From positions 248,001 through 312,000 of the forward strand of contig OZ059895.1 in assembly GCA_964057225.1 (NCBI GenBank): a DNA stretch of 64,000 bases, given 5' to 3'. The position numbers and the translations under genes are program-made. This stretch comes from Auanema rhodensis. Taxonomy: Eukaryota; Nematoda; Chromadorea; Rhabditida; Rhabditidae. Below the pieces are notes generated by a model. It searched no databases, had not been told where the DNA came from, and saw nothing but the letters and a program-made list of their open reading frames with translations. Shown here in pieces: positions 38,146 through 51,062 of this stretch. Every line of letters starts with the position of its first letter. Within the stretch, counting starts at the first letter, position 1.

Positions 38146-39900
38146 TAATGCATCATTTTTCAAACGATCATAACTAATTTTTGAATTAAGCGTTTCTCAA
38201 TGTAGTATAGTGCATTCGATGCGGATTTTTAAGCTGCGTCGATCTGTGTTATCAGATTTGCGCTAGCTTAAAAATGCACCGAGATATCAACTGATATAAG
38301 TTCACACTTATATCCTCGATTTTCACCCTGAAGAATTAATTTTTTCGTTGAATAACATTGTCCATCGTCTTTGCCTTGAAAAATGGAATCTAAAAACATC
38401 TACTTCTTGCTAAATTATTTTGAAATTTTTCGAAAAAATTTTTGTCAAAATGTTTTTGGAAGCATTGTTGAGTGTACATGGAAACTCAACATACACTAAT
38501 GCATCATTTTTCAAACGATCATAACTAATTTTTGTATTAAGCGTTTCTCAATGTAGTATAGTGCATTCGATGCGGATTTTTAAGCTGCGTCGATCTGTGT
38601 TATCAGATTTGCGCTAGCTTAAAAATGCACCGAGATATCAACTGATATAAGTTCACACTTATATCCTCGATTTTCACCCTGAAGAATTAATTTTTTCGTT
38701 GAATTACATTGTCCATCGTCTTTGCCTTGAAAAAAGGAATCTAAAAACATCTACTTTTTGCTAAATTATTTTGAAATTTTTCGAAAAAATTTTTGTCAAA
38801 ATGTTTTTGGAAGCATTGTTGAGTGTACATGGAAACTCAACATACACTAATGCATCATTTTTCAAACGATCATAACTAACTTTTGTATCAAGCGTTTCTC
38901 AATGTAGTGTAGTGCATTCGATGCGGATTTTTAAGCTGCGTCGATCTGTGTTATCAGATTTGCGCTAGCTTAAAAATGCACCGAGATATCAACTGATATA
39001 AGTTCACACTTATATCCTCGATTTTCACCCTGAAGAATTAATTTTTTCGTTGAATAACATTGTCCATCGTCTTTGCCTTGAAAAAAGGAATCTAAAAACA
39101 TCTACTTTTTGCTAAATTATTTTGAAATTTTTCGAAAAAATTTTTGTCAAAATGTTTTTGGAAGCATTGTTGAGTGTACATGGAAACTCAACATACACTA
39201 ATGCATCATTTTTCAAACGATCATAACTAACTTTTGTATCAAGCGTTTCTCAATGTAGTGTAGTGCATTCGATGCGGATTTTTAAGCTGCGTCGATCTGT
39301 GTTATCAGATTTGCGCTAGCTTAAAAATGCACCGAGATATCAACTGATATAAGTTCACACTTATATCCTCGATTTTCACCCTGAAGAATTAATTTTTTCG
39401 TTGAATAACATTGTCCATCGTCTTTGCCTTGAAAAATGGAATCTAAAAACATCTACTTTTTGCTAAATTATTTTGAAATTTTTCGAAAAAATTTTTGTCA
39501 AAATGTTTTTGGAAGCATTGTTGAGTGTACATGGAAACTCAACATACACTAATGCATCATTTTTCAAACGATCATAACTAATTTTTGAATTAAGCGTTTC
39601 TCAATGTAGTATAGTGCATTCGATGCGGATTTTTAAGCTGCGTCGATCTGTGTTATCAGATTTGCGCTAGCTTAAAAATGCACCGAGATATCAACTGATA
39701 TAAGTTCACACTTATATCCTCGATTTTCACCCTGAAGAATTAATTTTTTCGTTGAATAACATTGTCCATCGTCTTTGCCTTGAAAAATGGAATCTAAAAA
39801 CATCTACTTTTTGCTAAATTATTTTGAAATTTTTCGAAAAAATTTTTGTCAAAATGTTTTTGGAAGCATTGTTGAGTGTACATGGAAACTCAACATACAC
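38146..39900 (+). repeat. Five monomers with a 4-unit offset
   Basis: Units at 38146 and 39550 share ttttgaattaag and gaattaa with aaatgg, 1404 bp apart. The first has a private acttcttgc. The unit at 38497 carries gaattac, a block F marker. Confidence 0.75.
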
Positions 39901-40953
39901 TAATGCATCATTTTTCAAACGATCATAACTAACTTTTGTATCAAGCGTTTCTCAATGTAGTGTAGTGCATTCGATGCGGATTTTTAAGCTGCGTCGATCT
40001 GTGTTATCAGATTTGCGCTAGCTTAAAAATGCACCGAGATATCAACTGATATAAGTTCACACTTATATCCTCGATTTTCACCCTGAAGAATTAATTTTTT
40101 CGTTGAATAACATTGTCCATCGTCTTCGCCTTGAAAAATGGAATCTAAAAACATCTACTTATTGCTAAATTATTTTGAAATTTTTCGAAAAAATTTTTGT
40201 CAAAATGTTTTTGGAAGCATTGTTGAGTGTACATGGAAACTCAACATACACTAATGCATCATTTTTCAAACGATCATAACTAATTTTTGTATTAAGCGTT
40301 TCTCAATGTAGTATAGTGCATTCGATGCGGATTTTTAAGCTGCGTCGATCTGTGTTATCAGATTTGCGCTAGCTTAAAAATGCACCGAGATATCAACTGA
40401 TATAAGTTCACACTTATATCCTCGATTTTCACCCTGAAGGAATAATTTTTTCGTTGAATAACATTGTCCATCGTCTTTGCCTTGAAAAAAGGAATCTAAA
40501 AACATCTACTTTTTGCTAAATTATTTTGAAATTTTTCGAAAAAATTTTTGTCAAAATGTTTTTGGAAGCATTGTTGAGTGTACATGGAAACTCAACATAC
40601 ACTAATGCATCATTTTTCAAACGATTATAACTAATTTTTGTATTGAGCGTTTCTCAATGTAGTATAGTGCATTCGATGCGGATTTTTAAGCTGCGTCGAT
40701 CTGTGTTATCAGATTTGCGCTAGCTTAAAAATGCACCGAGATATCAACTGATATAAGTTCACACTTATATCCTCGATTTTCACCCTGAAGAATTAATTTT
40801 TTCTTTGAATAACATTGTCCATCGTCTTTGCCATGAAAAAAGGAATCTAAAAACATCTACTTTTTGCTAAATTATTTTGAAATTTTTCGAAAAAATTTTT
40901 GTCAAAATGTTTTTGGAAGCATTGTTGAGTGTACATGGAAACTCAACATACAC
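39901..40953 (+). repeat. Three-monomer block G, copy 1 (1053 bp)
   Basis: Unit 1 has cttcgcc with cttattgc; unit 2 has ggaataa; unit 3 has gattataa, gtattgag, ttctttgaa and gccatg. The order repeats from 40954. Confidence 0.85.
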
Positions 40954-42006
40954 TAATGCATCATTTTTCAAACGATCATAATTAATTTTTGTATTAAGCG
41001 TTTCTCAATGTAGTATAGTGCATTCGATGCGGATTTTTAAGCTGCGTCGATCTGTGTTATCAGATTTGCGCTAGCTTAAAAATGCACCGAGATATCAACT
41101 GATATAAGTTCACACTTATATCCTCGATTTTCACCCTGAAGAATTAATTTTTTCGTTGAATAACATTGTCCATCGTCTTCGCCTTGAAAAATGGAATCTA
41201 AAAACATCTACTTATTGCTAAATTATTTTGAAATTTTTCGAAAAAATTTTTGTCAAAATGTTTTTGGAAGCATTGTTGAGTGTACATGGAAACTCAACAT
41301 ACACTAATGCATCATTTTTCAAACGATCATAACTAATTTTTGTATTAAGCGTTTCTCAATGTAGTATAGTGCATTCGATGCGGATTTTTAAGCTGCGTCG
41401 ATCTGTGTTATCAGATTTGCGCTAGCTTAAAAATGCACCGAGATATCAACTGATATAAGTTCACACTTATATCCTCGATTTTCACCCTGAAGGAATAATT
41501 TTTTCGTTGAATAACATTGTCCATCGTCTTTGCCTTGAAAAAAGGAATCTAAAAACATCTACTTTTTGCTAAATTATTTTGAAATTTTTCGAAAAAATTT
41601 TTGTCAAAATGTTTTTGGAAGCATTGTTGAGTGTACATGGAAACTCAACATACACTAATGCATCATTTTTCAAACGATTATAACTAATTTTTGTATTGAG
41701 CGTTTCTCAATGTAGTATAGTGCATTCGATGCGGATTTTTAAGCTGCGTCGATCTGTGTTATCAGATTTGCGCTAGCTTAAAAATGCACCGAGATATCAA
41801 CTGATATAAGTTCACACTTATATCCTCGATTTTCACCCTGAAGAATTGATTTTTTCTTTGAATAACATTGTCCATCGTCTTTGCCATGAAAAAAGGAATC
41901 TAAAAACATCTACTTTTTGCTAAATTATTTTGAAATTTTTCGAAAAAATTTTTGTCAAAATGTTTTTGGAAGCATTGTTGAGTGTACATGGAAACTCAAC
42001 ATACAC
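40954..42006 (+). repeat. Three-monomer block G, copy 2 (1053 bp)
   Basis: It has the same markers as copy 1. The first unit starts with cataatt instead of aactttt, and the last has gaattgat. The cttcgcc with cttattgc unit also recurs at 44464 and 45517. Confidence 0.85.
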
Positions 42007-43410
42007 TAATGCATCATTTTTCAAACGATCATAACTAATTTTTGTATTAAGCGTTTCTCAATGTAGTATAGTGCATTCGATGCGGATTTTTAAGCTGCGT
42101 CGATCTGTGTTATCAGATTTCCGCTAGTTTATAAATGCACCGAGATATCAACTGATATAAGTTCACACTTATATCCTCGATTTTCACCCTGAAGGAATAA
42201 TTTTTTCGTTGAATAACATTGTCCATCGTCTTTGCCTTGAAAAATGGAATCTAAAAACATCTACTTTTTGCTAAATTATTTTGAAATTTTTCGAAAAAAT
42301 TTTTGTCAAAATGTTTTTGGAAGCATTGTTGAGTGTACATGGAAACTCAACATACACTAATGCATCATTTTTCAAACGATCATAACTAATTTTTGTATTA
42401 AGCGTTTCTCAATGTAGTGTAGTGCATTCGATGCGGATTTTTAAGCTGCGTCGATCTGTGTTATCAGATTTGCGCTAGCTTAAAAATGCACCGAGATATC
42501 AACTGATATAAGTTCACACTTATATCCTCGATTTTCACCCTGAAGAATTAATTTTTTCGTTGAATAACATTGTCCATCGTCTTTGCCTTGAAAAAAGGAA
42601 TCTAAAAACATCTACTTTTTGCTAAATTATTTTGAAATTTTTCGAAAAAATTTTTGTCAAAATGTTTTTGGAAGCAATGTCGAGTGTACATGGAAACTCA
42701 ACATACACTAATGCATCATTTTTCAAACGATCATAACTAATTTTTGTATTAAGCGTTTCTCAATGTAGTATAGTGCATTCGATGCGGATTTTTAAGCTGC
42801 GTCGATCTGTGTTATCAGATTTGCGCTAGCTTAAAAATGCACCGAGATATCAACTGATATAAGTTCACACTTATATCCTCGATTTTCACCCTGAAGAATT
42901 AATTTTTTCGTTGAATAACATTGTCCATCGTCTTTGCCTTGAAAAATGGAATCTAAAAACATCTACTTTTTGCTAAATTATTCTGAAATTTTTCGAAAAA
43001 ATTTTTGTCAAAATGTTTTTGGAAGCAATGTTGAGTGTACATGGAAACTCAACATACACTAATGCATCATTTTTCAAACGATCATAACTAATTTTTGTAT
43101 CAAGCGTCTCTCAATGTAGTTTAGTGCATTCGATGCGGATTTCTAAGCTGCGTCGATCTGTGTTATCAGATTTGCGCTAGCTTAAAAATGCACCGAGATA
43201 TCAACTGATATAAGTTCACACTTATATCCTCGATTTTCACCCTGAAGAATTATTTTTTTCGTTGAATAACATTGTCCATCGTCTTTGCCTTGAAAAATGG
43301 AATCTAAAGACATCTACTTTTTGCTAAATTATTTTGAAATTTTTCGAAAAAATTTTTGTCAAAATGTTTTTGGAAGCATTGTTGAGTGTACATGGAAACT
43401 CAACATACAC
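42007..43410 (+). repeat. Four-monomer block H, copy 1
   Basis: The units are: tttccgctagtttata; gtgtag with atgtcgag; ttattctg with gcaatg; and gcgtctctc with tttctaag and gaattattttt. The same order recurs at 46921-48675 with the second unit doubled. The offset is 4914 bp (14 units) at the start, the same as between the two block B copies. Confidence 0.87.
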
Positions 43411-46400
43411 TAATGCATCATTTTTTAAAGGATCATAACTAATTTTTGTATTAAGCGTTTCTCAATGTAGTATAGTGCATTCGATGCGGATTTTTAAGCT
43501 GCGTCGATCTGTGTTATCAGATTTGCGCTAGCTTAAAAATGCACCGAGATATCAACTGATATAAGTTCACACTTATATCCTCGATTTTCACCCTGAAGAA
43601 TTAATTTTTTCGTTGAATAACATTGTCCATCGTCTTTGCCTTGAAAAATGGAATCTAAAAACATCTACTTTTTGCTAAATTATTCTGAAATTTTTCGAAA
43701 AAATTTTTGTCAAAATGTTTTTGGAAGCACTGTTGAGTGTACATGGAAACTCAACATACACTAATGCATCATTTTTCAAACGATCATAACTAATTTTTGT
43801 ATCAAGCGTTTCTCAATGTAGTTTAGTGCATTCGATGCGGATTTTTAAGCTGCGTCGATCTGTGTTATCAGATTTGCGCTAGCTTAAAAATGCACCGAGA
43901 TATCAACTGATATAAGTTCACACTTATATCCTCGATTTTCACCCTGAAGGAATAATTTTTTCGTTGAATAACATTGTCCATCGTCTTTGCCTTGAAAAAT
44001 GGAATCTAAAAACATCTACTTTTTGCTAAATTATTCTGAAATTTTTCGAAAAAATTTTTGTCAAAATGTTTTTGGAAGCAATGTTGAGTGTACATGGAAA
44101 CTCAACATACACTAATGCATCATTTTTCAAACGATCATAACTAATTTTTGTATCAAGCGTTTCTCAATGTAGTTTAGTGCATTCGATGCGGATTTTTAAG
44201 CTGCGTCGATCTGTGTTATCAGATTTGCGCTAGCTTAAAAATGCACCGAGATATCAACTGATATAAGTTCACACTTATATCCTCGATTTTCACCCTGAAG
44301 AATTAATTTTTTCGTTGAATAACATTGTCCATCGTCTTTGCCTTGAAAAAAGGAATCTAAAAACATCTACTTTTTGCTAAATTATTTTGAAATTTTTCGA
44401 AAAAATTTTTGTCAAAATGTTTTTGGAAGCATTGTTGAGTGTACATGGAAACTCAACATACACTAATGCATCATTTTTCAAACGATCATAATTAATTTTT
44501 GTATTAAGCGTTTCTCAATGTAGTATAGTGCATTCGATGCGGATTTTTAAGCTGCGTCGATCTGTGTTATCAGATTTGCGCTAGCTTAAAAATGCACCGA
44601 GATATCAACTGATATAAGTTCACACTTATATCCTCGATTTTCACCCTGAAGAATTAATTTTTTCGTTGAATAACATTGTCCATCGTCTTCGCCTTGAAAA
44701 ATGGAATCTAAAAACATCTACTTATTGCTAAATTATTTTGAAATTTTTCGAAAAAATTTTTGTCAAAATGTTTTTGGAAGCATTGTTGAGTGTACATGGA
44801 AACTCAACATACACTAATGCATCATTTTTCAAACGATCATAACTAATTTTTGTATTAAGCGTTTCTCAATGTAGTATAGTGCATTCGATGCAGATTTTTA
44901 AGCTGCGTCGATCTGTGTTATCAGATTTGCGCTAGCTTAAAAATGCACCGAGATATCAACTGATATAAGTTCACACTTATATCCTCGATTTTCACCCTGA
45001 AGGAATAATTTTTTCGTTGAATAACATTGTCCATCGTCTTTGCCTTGAAAAAAGGAATCTAAAAACATCTACTTTTTGCTAAATTATTTTGAAATTTTTC
45101 GAAAAAATTTTTGTCAAAATGTTTTTGGAAGCATTGTTGAGTGTACATGGAAACTCAACATACACTAATGCATCATTTTTCAAACGATCATAATTAATTT
45201 TTGTATTAAGCGTTTCTCAATGTAGTATAGTGCATTCGATGCGGATTTTTAAGCTGCGTCGATCTGTGTTATCAGATTTGCGCTAGCTTAAAAATGCACC
45301 GAGATATCAACTGATATAAGTTCACACTTATATCCTCGATTTTCACCCTGAAGAATTAATTTTTTCGTTGAATAACATTGTCCATCGTCTTTGCCTTGAA
45401 AAAAGGAATCTAAAAACATCTACTTTTTGCTAAATTATTTTGAAATTTTTCGAAAAAATTTTTGTCAAAATGTTTTTGGAAGCATTGTTGAGTGTACATG
45501 GAAACTCAACATACACTAATGCATCATTTTTCAAACGATCATAATTAATTTTTGTATTAAGCGTTTCTCAATGTAGTATAGTGCATTCGATGCGGATTTT
45601 TAAGCTGCGTCGATCTGTGTTATCAGATTTGCGCTAGCTTAAAAATGCACCGAGATATCAACTGATATAAGTTCACACTTATATCCTCGATTTTCACCCT
45701 GAAGAATTAATTTTTTCGTTGAATAACATTGTCCATCGTCTTCGCCTTGAAAAATGGAATCTAAAAACATCTACTTATTGCTAAATTATTTTGAAATTTT
45801 TCGAAAAAATTTTTGTCAAAATGTTTTTGGAAGCATTGTTGAGTGTACATGGAAACTCAACATACACTAATGCATCATTTTTCAAACGATCATAACTAAT
45901 TTTTGTATTAAGCGTTTCTCAATGTAGTATAGTGCATTCGATGCGGATTTTTAAGCTGCGTCGATCTGTGTTATCAGATTTGCGCTAGCTTAAAAATGCA
46001 CCGAGATATCAACTGATATAAGTTCACACTTATATCCTCGATTTTCACCCTGAAGAATTAATTTTTTCTTTGAATAACATTGTCCATCGTCTTTGCCATG
46101 AAAAAAGGAATCTAAAAACATCTACTTTTTGCTAAATTATTTTGAAATTTTTCGAAAAAATTTTTGTCAAAATGTTTTTGGAAGCATTGTTGAGTGTACA
46201 TGGAAACTCAACATACACTAATGCATCATTTTTCAAACGATCATAACTAATTTTTGTATCAAGCGTTTCTCAATGTAGTTTAGTGCATTCGATGCGGATT
46301 TTTAAGCTGCGTCGATCTGTGTTATCAGATTTGCGCTAGCTTAAAAATGCACCGAGATATCAACTGATATAAGTTCACACTTATATCCTCGATTTTCACC

Positions 46401-46920
46401 CTGAAGGAATAATTTTTTCGTTAAATAACATTGTCCATTGTCTTTGCCTTGAAAAATGGAATCTAAAAACATCTACTTTTTGCTAAATTATTTTGAAATT
46501 TTTCGAAAAAATTTTTGTCAAAATGTTTTTGGAAGCATTGTTGAGTGTACATGGAAACTCAACATACACTAATGCATCATTTTTCAAACGATCATAACTA
46601 ATTTTTGTATTAAGCGTTTCTCAATGTAGTATAGTGCATTCGATGCGGATTTTTAAGCTGCGTCGATCTGTGTTATCAGATTTGCGCTAGCTTAAAAATG
46701 CACCGAGATATCAACTGATATAAGTTCACACTTATATCCTCGATTTTCACCCTGAAGGAATAATTTTTTCGTTGAATAACATTGTCCATCGTCTTTGCCT
46801 TGAAAAATGGAATCTAAAAACATCTACTTTTTGCTAAATTATTTTGAAATTTTTCGAAAAAATTTTTGTCAAAATGTTTTTGGAAGCATTGTTGAGTGTA
46901 CATGGAAACTCAACATACAC
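43411..46920 (+). repeat. Ten mixed monomers between the block H copies
   Basis: This segment contains two more cttcgcc/cttattgc units (44464 and 45517), ttattctg units at 43411 and 43762, and tagtttag units at 43762, 44113 and 46219. Singletons are attttttaaaggatc (43423), gcactg (43728), gatgcagat (44890) and gttaaat (46421). The order suggests rearranged pieces of blocks G and H. Confidence 0.75.
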
Positions 46921-48675
46921 TAATGCATCATTTTTCAAACGATCATAACTAATTTTTGTATTAAGCGTTTCTCAATGTAGTATAGTGCATTCGATGCGGA
47001 TTTTTAAGCTGCGTCGATCTGTGTTATCAGATTTCCGCTAGTTTATAAATGCACCGAGATATCAACTGATATAAGTTCACACTTATATCCTCGATTTTCA
47101 CCCTGAAGGAATAATTTTTTCGTTGAATAACATTGTCCATCGTCTTTGCCTTGAAAAATGGAATCTAAAAACATCTACTTTTTGCTAAATTATTTTGAAA
47201 TTTTTCGAAAAAATTTTTGTCAAAATGTTTTTGGAAGCATTGTTGAGTGTACATGGAAACTCAACATACACTAATGCATCATTTTTCAAACGATCATAAC
47301 TAATTTTTGTATTAAGCGTTTCTCAATGTAGTGTAGTGCATTCGATGCGGATTTTTAAGCTGCGTCGATCTGTGTTATCAGATTTGCGCTAGCTTAAAAA
47401 TGCACCGAGATATCAACTGATATAAGTTCACACTTATATCCTCGATTTTCACCCTGAAGAATTAATTTTTTCGTTGAATAACATTGTCCATCGTCTTTGC
47501 CTTGAAAAAAGGAATCTAAAAACATCTACTTTTTGCTAAATTATTTTGAAATTTTTCGAAAAAATTTTTGTCAAAATGTTTTTGGAAGCAATGTCGAGTG
47601 TACATGGAAACTCAACATACACTAATGCATCATTTTTCAAACGATCATAACTAATTTTTGTATTAAGCGTTTCTCAATGTAGTGTAGTGCATTCGATGCG
47701 GATTTTTAAGCTGCGTCGATCTGTGTTATCAGATTTGCGCTAGCTTAAAAATGCACCGAGATATCAACTGATATAAGTTCACACTTATATCCTCGATTTT
47801 CACCCTGAAGAATTAATTTTTTCGTTGAATAACATTGTCCATCGTCTTTGCCTTGAAAAAAGGAATCTAAAAACATCTACTTTTTGCTAAATTATTTTGA
47901 AATTTTTCGAAAAAATTTTTGTCAAAATGTTTTTGGAAGCAATGTCGAGTGTACATGGAAACTCAACATACACTAATGCATCATTTTTCAAACGATCATA
48001 ACTAATTTTTGTATTAAGCGTTTCTCAATGTAGTATAGTGCATTCGATGCGGATTTTTAAGCTGCGTCGATCTGTGTTATCAGATTTGCGCTAGCTTAAA
48101 AATGCACCGAGATATCAACTGATATAAGTTCACACTTATATCCTCGATTTTCACCCTGAAGAATTAATTTTTTCGTTGAATAACATTGTCCATCGTCTTT
48201 GCCTTGAAAAATGGAATCTAAAAACATCTACTTTTTGCTAAATTATTCTGAAATTTTTCGAAAAAATTTTTGTCAAAATGTTTTTGGAAGCAATGTTGAG
48301 TGTACATGGAAACTCAACATACACTAATGCATCATTTTTCAAACGATCATAACTAATTTTTGTATCAAGCGTCTCTCAATGTAGTTTAGTGCATTCGATG
48401 CGGATTTCTAAGCTGCGTCGATCTGTGTTATCAGATTTGCGCTAGCTTAAAAATGCACCGAGATATCAACTGATATAAGTTCACACTTATATCCTCGATT
48501 TTCACCCTGAAGAATTATTTTTTTCGTTGAATAACATTGTCCATCGTCTTTGCCTTGAAAAATGGAATCTAAAAACATCTACTTTTTGCTAAATTATTTT
48601 GAAATTTTTCGAAAAAATTTTTGTCAAAATGTTTTTGGAAGCATTGTTGAGTGTACATGGAAACTCAACATACAC
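46921..48675 (+). repeat. Block H, copy 2 (5 monomers, one doubled)
   Basis: It has the unit order of 42007-43410, but the gtgtag/atgtcgag unit occurs twice in a row (47272 and 47623) with no visible difference. That is a one-unit expansion inside a duplicated block. Confidence 0.87.
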
Positions 48676-50781
48676 TAATGCATCATTTTTCAAACGATCA
48701 TAACTAATTTTTGTATCAAGCGTTTCTCAATGTAGTTTAGTGCATTCGATGCGGATTTTTAAGCTGCGTCGATCTGTGTTATCAGATTTGCGCTAGCTTA
48801 AAAATGCACCGAGATATCAACTGATATAAGTTCACACTTATATCCTCGATTTTCACCCTGAAGGAATAATTTTTTCGTTGAATAACATTGTCCATCGTCT
48901 TTGCCTTGAAAAATGGAATCTAAAAACATCTACTTTTTGCTAAATTATTCTGAAATTTTTCGAAAAAATTTTTGTCAAAATGTTTTTGGAAGCAATGTTG
49001 AGTGTACATGGAAACTCAACATACACTAATGCATCATTTCTCAAACGATCATAACTAATTTTTGTATCAAGCGTTTCTCAATGTAGTTTAGTGCATTCGA
49101 TGCGGATTTTTAAGCTGCGTCGATCTGTGTTATCAGATTTGCGCTAGCTTAAAAATGCACCGAGATATCAACTGATATAAGTTCACACTTATATCCTCGA
49201 TTTTCACCCTGAAGGAATAATTTTTTCGTTGAATAACATTGTCCATCGTCTTTGCCTTGAAAAATGGAATCTAAAAACATCTACTTTTTGCTAAATTATC
49301 CTGAAATTTTTCGAAAAAATTTTTGTCAAAATGTTTTTGGAAGCAATGTTGAGTGTACATGGAAACTCAACATACACTAATGCATCATTTTTCAAAGGAT
49401 CATAACTAATTTTTGTATTAAGCGTTTCTCAATGTAGTATAGTGCATTCGATGCGGATTTTTAAGCTGCGTCGATCTGTGTTATCAGATTTGCGCTAGCT
49501 TAAAAATGCACCGAGATATCAACTGATATAAGTTCACACTTATATCCTCGATTTTCACCCTGAAGAATTAATTTTTTCGTTGAATAACATTGTCCATCGT
49601 CTTTGCCTTGAAAACTGGAATCTAAAAACATCTACTTTTTGCTAAATTATTATGAAATTGTTCGAAAAAATTTTTGTCAAAATGTTTTTGGAAGCAATAT
49701 TGAGTGTACATGGAAACTCAACATACACTAATGCATCATTTTTCAAACGATCATAACTAATTTTTGTATTAAGCGTTTCTCAATGTAGTATAGTGCATTC
49801 GATGCGGATTTTTAAGCTGCGTCGATCTGTGTTATCAGATTTGCGCTAGCTTAAAAATACACCGAGATATCAACTGATATAAGTTCACACTTATATCCTC
49901 GATTTTCACCCTGAAGAATTAATTTTTTCGTTGAATAACATTGTCCATCGTCTTTGCCTTGAAAAATGGAATCTAAAAACATCTACTTTTTGCTAAATTA
50001 TTTTGAAATTTTTTGAAAAAATTTTTGTCAAAATGTTTTTGGAAGCATTGTTGAGTGTACATGGAAACTCAACATACACTAATGCATCATTTTTCAAACG
50101 ATCATAACTAATTTTTGTATCAAACGTTTCTCAATGTAGTGTAGTGCATTCGATGCGGATTTTTAAGCTGCGTCGATCTGTGTTATCAGATTTGCGCTAG
50201 CTTAAAAATGCACCGAGATATCAACTGATATAAGTTTACACTTATATCCTCGATTTTCACCCTGAAGAATTAATTTTTTCGCTGAATAACATTGTCCATC
50301 GTCTTTGCCTTGAAAAATGGAATCTAAAAACATCTACTTTTTGCTAAATTATTTTGAAATTTTTCGAAAAAATTTTTGTCAAAATGTTTTTGGAAGCATT
50401 GTTGAGTGTACATGGAAACTCAACATACACTAATGCATCATTTTTCAAAGGATCATAACTAATTTTTGTATTAAGCGTTTCTCAATGTAGTATAGTGCAT
50501 TCGATGCGGATTTTTAAGCTGCGTCGATCTGTGTTATCAGATTTGCGCTAGCTTAAAAATGCACCGAGATATCAACTGATATAAGTTCACACTTATATCC
50601 TCGATTTTCACCCTGAAGGAATAATTTTTTCGTTGAATAACATTGTCCATCGTCTTTGCCTTGAAAAATGGAATCTAAAAACATCTACTTTTTGCTAAAT
50701 TATTTTGAAATTTTTCGAAAAAATTTTTGTCAAAATGTTTTTGGAAGCAATGTTGAGTGTACATGGAAACTCAACATACAC
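48676..50781 (+). repeat. Six divergent monomers before the inversion
   Basis: Singletons are dense here: tttctcaaacg (49040), ttatcctg (49300), aaactgg (49615), ttatgaaattgttcg (49651-49662), gcaatattg (49698), aaaatacacc (49860), ttttttgaaa (50013), aagtttaca (50234) and cgctgaat (50282). The aaaggatc change is shared by units 49378, 50431 and 43411. Elsewhere most units show none or one private change. Confidence 0.85.
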
Positions 50782-50986
50782 TAATGCATCATTTTTCAAA
50801 CGATCATAACTAATTTTTGTATTAAGCGTTTCTCAATGTAGTATAGTGCATTCGATGCGGATTTTTAAGCTGCGTCGATCTGTGTTATCAGATTTGCGCT
50901 AGCTTAAAAATGCACCGAGATATCAACTGATATAAGTTCACACTTATATCCTCGATTTTCACCCTGAAGAATTAATTTTTTCGTTG
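50782..50986 (+). repeat. Truncated forward monomer at the inversion (bases 1-205)
   Basis: The unit begins with the usual landmark and is cut after ttcgttg, losing bases 206-351. The retained part has the gaattaa state and otherwise matches the common monomer. It is the last forward unit of the window. Confidence 0.93.
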
Positions 50987-50987
50987 C
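50858..50987. other. Orientation switch in the satellite array
   Basis: The forward monomer starting at 50782 runs normally to its base 205 (ttcgttg ends at 50986). The next base continues as the reverse complement of monomer base 76 (catcgaatg). Monomer bases 77-205 at 50858-50986 therefore form a 129-bp spacer between two inverted copies of bases 1-76 (50782-50857 and 50987-51062). These copies differ at one position only (ttttt against ttgtg). The join shares a single G, so there is at most 1 bp of microhomology, which suggests end joining rather than homologous exchange. It could also be an assembly join. Coverage by single long reads would decide. Confidence 0.93.
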
Positions 50988-51062
50988 ATCGAATGCACTA
51001 TACTACATTGAGAAACGCTTAATACACAAATTAGTTATGATCGTTTGAAAAATGATGCATTA
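50987..51062 (-). repeat. Truncated inverted monomer at the inversion (bases 76-1)
   Basis: This is the first inverted unit, holding only monomer bases 76 down to 1. It carries the change that reads aatacaca on the + strand. The same change occurs in the next inverted monomer and near 55240 and 55930 but not in the forward arm, so it marks this piece as belonging to the inverted family. Confidence 0.92.

Larger units (their letters stand above)
1..50986 (+). repeat. Satellite array, forward arm (351-bp monomers, head to tail)
   Basis: The landmark taatgcatca recurs every 351 bp from base 1, and the phase holds exactly to 32293 (92 units). Three 313-bp units start at 32293, 34712 and 37833. 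Between and after them the 351-bp phase resumes: 6 units from 32606, 8 from 35025 and 36 from 38146. That gives 145 complete monomers and a final one cut at its base 205. Monomers differ from each other by only a handful of substitutions, so identity is very high. There is no insertion of foreign sequence and no open frame of gene size. The pattern is that of a eukaryotic satellite array kept similar by unequal exchange and gene conversion. A centromeric or pericentromeric position is inferred, not shown. Confidence 0.98.
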
